Made by a program: the position numbers and the translations under genes. A stretch of 64,000 bases of DNA. It comes from Dehalobacter sp. (lineage in GTDB: Bacteria > Bacillota > Desulfitobacteriia > Desulfitobacteriales > Syntrophobotulaceae). Every line of letters begins with the position of its first letter. The first letter of the stretch is position 1. A model generated the notes under the pieces. It searched no databases. It saw only the letters and a list, made by a program, of their open reading frames with translations, and had not been told where the DNA came from. The stretch is from positions 186,001 through 250,000 of the forward strand of contig JAMPIU010000206.1 of assembly GCA_023667845.1 (NCBI GenBank). The letters run 5' to 3'. Of this stretch, positions 62,156 to 64,000 are shown one piece after another.

Positions 62156-62521
62156 CTAAGTGGGCCGTATTTGAATGTACCAGATAAAAAATCCCGCAAG
62201 CAGGAGGAATACTGTCGTGGCAGTCCATCGGAGAATAGACAGGACCCCTTTCACTGAACCGGCGAGACTTTCAAGATCTTTTTCTTTTTTGACACATTCC
62301 ATCTCCTGCTCTTTAATCCTTTCATCATGACTGCTGAGCATCTCCTTGATATCGAAGCTAAACTCCATCAGCTGCTCACACAGACTATCCATACGCTTGG
62401 ATTCCAGCACCGAGGAAGATTCCAGGATCGTCAGCCGTTCATCATGCTTTTTGAGCCTCTCTTCATGCTCTTTCAATCTTTCTTCAAGTCCTTTCTTACT
62501 CTTTTCATTTTCAGCCGTCAT
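62156..62521 (-). CDS. XhlA-like phage lysis/holin-associated protein
   Basis: 121 aa. Charged coiled coil (residues 8-75, LEERLKEHEERLKKHDERL) and one C-terminal membrane helix (about 98-115, TTVFLLLAGFFIWYI), the layout of hemolysin XhlA proteins that act with phage holins. Ribosome site AGGAAAGG. Last gene of the minus-strand phage module. Confidence 0.75.
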   Translation of the reverse strand: MTAENEKSKKGLEERLKEHEERLKKHDERLTILESSSVLESKRMDSLCEQLMEFSFDIKEMLSSHDERIKEQEMECVKKEKDLESLAGSVKGVLSILRWTATTVFLLLAGFFIWYIQIRPT

Positions 62522-62543
62522 GTCCTTTCCTCCCTTCGTTTTC

Positions 62544-62921
62544 TTATTGCAACACCTCGCTGATTAAAGCATTATCTTGGTCGTAAGTCAGGAGATAGGT
62601 CTTGATTACCTTGGCGGTCACGCCATCTTCGTGATAATAGGTATCCGTCCGCAAGGAATAATACGGCGGAGTTCCCCTGCTGAAGACCGACCGCTTGGCA
62701 AGCTTCCCATTCTCCCGTTTCCACTGCAGCTCAACAAAGACGCCAAAAGCGTCTTTGTCGAGCTTATACAGGCTTAAACATTCAAAATGTGCCATCCGAT
62801 CCGCAAAATGTTCCGTAAGCGCATTGTCGATTGCATCCAGGTTGTCGTTATAGTCTCTTGGCTCCACCTGTTCGGTTTCGGTGGGTTTTTTTAGATAGAA
62901 TTTTGGGGTGAAAAGTGGCAT
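62544..62921 (-). CDS. Phage tail-region protein
   Basis: 125 aa from ATG 62921, 8 bases after AAGGAGG. N-terminus MPLFTPKFYLKKPTETEQV, then a region with ALTEHFADRMAHFECL and a beta-rich end (YYSLRTDTYYHEDG). It lies in the tail/lysis module between XkdX and XhlA, as do structural or receptor-binding accessory proteins. Specific family not recognised. Confidence 0.6.
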   Translation of the reverse strand: MPLFTPKFYLKKPTETEQVEPRDYNDNLDAIDNALTEHFADRMAHFECLSLYKLDKDAFGVFVELQWKRENGKLAKRSVFSRGTPPYYSLRTDTYYHEDGVTAKVIKTYLLTYDQDNALISEVLQ

Positions 62922-63039
62922 TTTTTTAGCCTCCTTCAAAAACAATTGTCAGAATAAACATTATTTTGTCCCCTTCTTGGAACACTGTAAATTTTTCTAA
63001 AATAATAGATGATTATCCTGGCTTCGTCGCTATATAAGT

Positions 63040-63168
63040 CTATTGCGCAGTAATGTAATCATACTCTTCCTGAGTTATTTTTGATTCCGTAAGAAGGTTA
63101 TTCAATTTTTCAATGGTAACTTTTCCTGACGTATAAAGCCTCTTTAAACTCTCCACAAAAATACTCAT
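63040..63168 (-). CDS. XkdX-family small phage protein
   Basis: 42 aa with LKRLYTSGKVTIEKLNNLL and the characteristic end ITQEEYDYIT. XkdX proteins sit directly after tail-fibre genes in many Firmicute prophages. ATG overlaps the stop of the preceding gene (TGATG). Confidence 0.8.
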   Translation of the reverse strand: MSIFVESLKRLYTSGKVTIEKLNNLLTESKITQEEYDYITAQ

Positions 63169-63437
63169 CAGATGATGCCTCCATCAATAAGACTTAACGT
63201 ATATTCGTCGATGGCCTGTTCTTTAATTCCGTCTGCTGATGCTTGCCATACTGGATTGATACCAACGACACCGTCGATAAGCGTGTTTTTGAATGGTGCT
63301 ATTTCTAGGTCTGTTTCGGAAATGCTTAGATTCTGCTCAATATACACGCAACCATCACAGAGTATACCATTCTCTACTTGGCGTATATCTACGCCTTTTG
63401 CCACAACAACATTAAGTGGATTAAGAATAATTTTCAT
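63168..63437 (-). CDS. Small phage tail-associated protein
   Basis: 89 aa, beta-rich (NPLNVVVAKGVDIRQVENGILCDGCVYIEQN) without membrane helix. Two nearby cysteines (CDGC). AGGTACG before the ATG. Lies between a tail fibre-like gene and XkdX; unknown function. Confidence 0.55.
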   Translation of the reverse strand: MKIILNPLNVVVAKGVDIRQVENGILCDGCVYIEQNLSISETDLEIAPFKNTLIDGVVGINPVWQASADGIKEQAIDEYTLSLIDGGII

Positions 63438-63465
63438 AACGTACCTCCAAGTTAATAATCAGTAT

Positions 63466-64000
63466 TTAAGGCATATAAATTTGCACTTTTCCGTCTGTTA
63501 TTGCTGCACTTTTTGCTACACCATCAATAAATTCACCGCCTGCTGTGACAGCTGACAGTTTTTTCGCCTTAGAAGCCCCGGATACCATAGCAGCACATGA
63601 ATAATAGTTTGAATCATTGATATAAAAAACTAATACTGAATTATTTCCAACTGAACAAACAGAACCATATACGGGATTATTTGGTGATATACAAATCGCA
63701 ACCTTTTTCTGGATACTATTTATACCATACACACTAATTATTATTCCGTACGTCCATCCAGAGGCACCCCACTGATTAAACACAAATATTTGATTAGGAC
63801 TAATTGTCACACAACCCTTTGGAATAACAGTCGTCTCAGTAGACAGCGTTATTGGTATAGACCATGTAGTGAAAGAGGTTCCATCAAAGTAGAAAACCGT
63901 AGCCATCAAACATACTGAGCTAGCACCCCTATAAACAGCAATTATTCTATTGCCAGAAATTACTGCTGACTTTATATAGTCCGTTCTTTCATTAGCTGTA
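63466..64000 (-). CDS. C-terminal part of a phage tail fibre-like protein (runs off window)
   Basis: The frame is open to the right edge of the window, so the N-terminus lies beyond 64000; a TTG-ATG pair at 63904-63909 is internal. The visible 177 residues are beta-rich repeats (ATVFYFDGTSFTTWSIPI, QIFVFNQWGASGWTYGI, SVLVFYINDSNYYSC), suggesting a propeller or fibre domain. The end (VQIYMP) is followed 28 bases later by the next tail gene. Confidence 0.6.
   Translation of the reverse strand, partial: TANERTDYIKSAVISGNRIIAVYRGASSVCLMATVFYFDGTSFTTWSIPITLSTETTVIPKGCVTISPNQIFVFNQWGASGWTYGIIISVYGINSIQKKVAICISPNNPVYGSVCSVGNNSVLVFYINDSNYYSCAAMVSGASKAKKLSAVTAGGEFIDGVAKSAAITDGKVQIYMP

Noticed and set aside
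62014-62199. 61-codon minus-strand frame
   Set aside because: It lies across the terminator of the phage module and overlaps the end of the XhlA-like gene in another frame.

Overview
The window looks like chromosomal DNA of an anaerobic, endospore-forming, low-to-moderate GC member of the Clostridia, most likely the Desulfitobacteriaceae/Peptococcaceae (Desulfitobacterium, Dehalobacter or Desulfosporosinus type). The pointers are a GerAB-type germination permease, an 11-subunit complex I (nuoABCDHIJKLMN) without nuoEFG, a pyruvate formate-lyase operon, a superoxide reductase/flavodiiron/rubrerythrin oxygen defence set, a CotA-like multicopper oxidase and strong AGGAGG ribosome sites. The genus is an inference.

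Layout. 1-3.5 kb: end of a germination permease gene, a zinc-ribbon gene, an IS3-family element, a CarD-type regulator. 3.6-10 kb: iron alcohol dehydrogenase, a membrane protein, pflA and pflB behind a ZTP ('pfl') riboswitch, then a YetF/DUF421 gene and a second, duplicated ZTP riboswitch followed by a group IIC intron fragment. 10-18.4 kb: a compact minus-strand mannose operon (GH130, GT4 glycosyltransferase, six-hairpin protein, manC, transaldolase, phosphomannomutase). 18.4-24 kb: a rearranged region holding a decayed tandem duplication (GH130 5' end, DUF948, YtxH) around a sortase D/LPXTG surface-protein pair. 24-29.5 kb: an orphan antitoxin, nifS/nifU debris, an NRAMP-related transporter behind a structured leader, and an 852-aa protein combining a PfkB-like fold, an AAA+ ATPase and a RyR-like tail. 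30-37 kb: multicopper oxidase, tRNA-Ala, ferric-reductase-like flavocytochrome, pabC and fused pabAB. 37-47 kb: the nuo operon. 47-51 kb: oxygen defence (fprA-dfx, rubrerythrin) with a hydrogenase-regulator-like gene and a GAF protein. 51-57 kb: FAH hydrolase, PAQR/hemolysin III, an agrBD quorum pair with an upstream PAS histidine kinase, a lipoprotein. 57.5-62 kb: pyruvate carboxylase and a soluble chemoreceptor. 62-64 kb: the end of a phage tail/lysis module running off the right edge.

How the genes work together. Pfl, alcohol dehydrogenase and pyruvate carboxylase sit at the pyruvate/acetyl-CoA node. The ZTP riboswitch ties formate production to one-carbon/purine demand, and pabAB-pabC supplies p-aminobenzoate for folate. 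The mannose genes plausibly make GDP-mannose and build and phosphorolyse an intracellular manno-oligosaccharide. Oxygen defence genes lie next to complex I. The most unusual items are the PfkB/AAA+/RyR protein, the duplicated ZTP riboswitch interrupted by an intron remnant, the possible beta-mannan cycle, a 100-nt multibranched element at 50.4 kb and the structured leader of the NRAMP-like gene.
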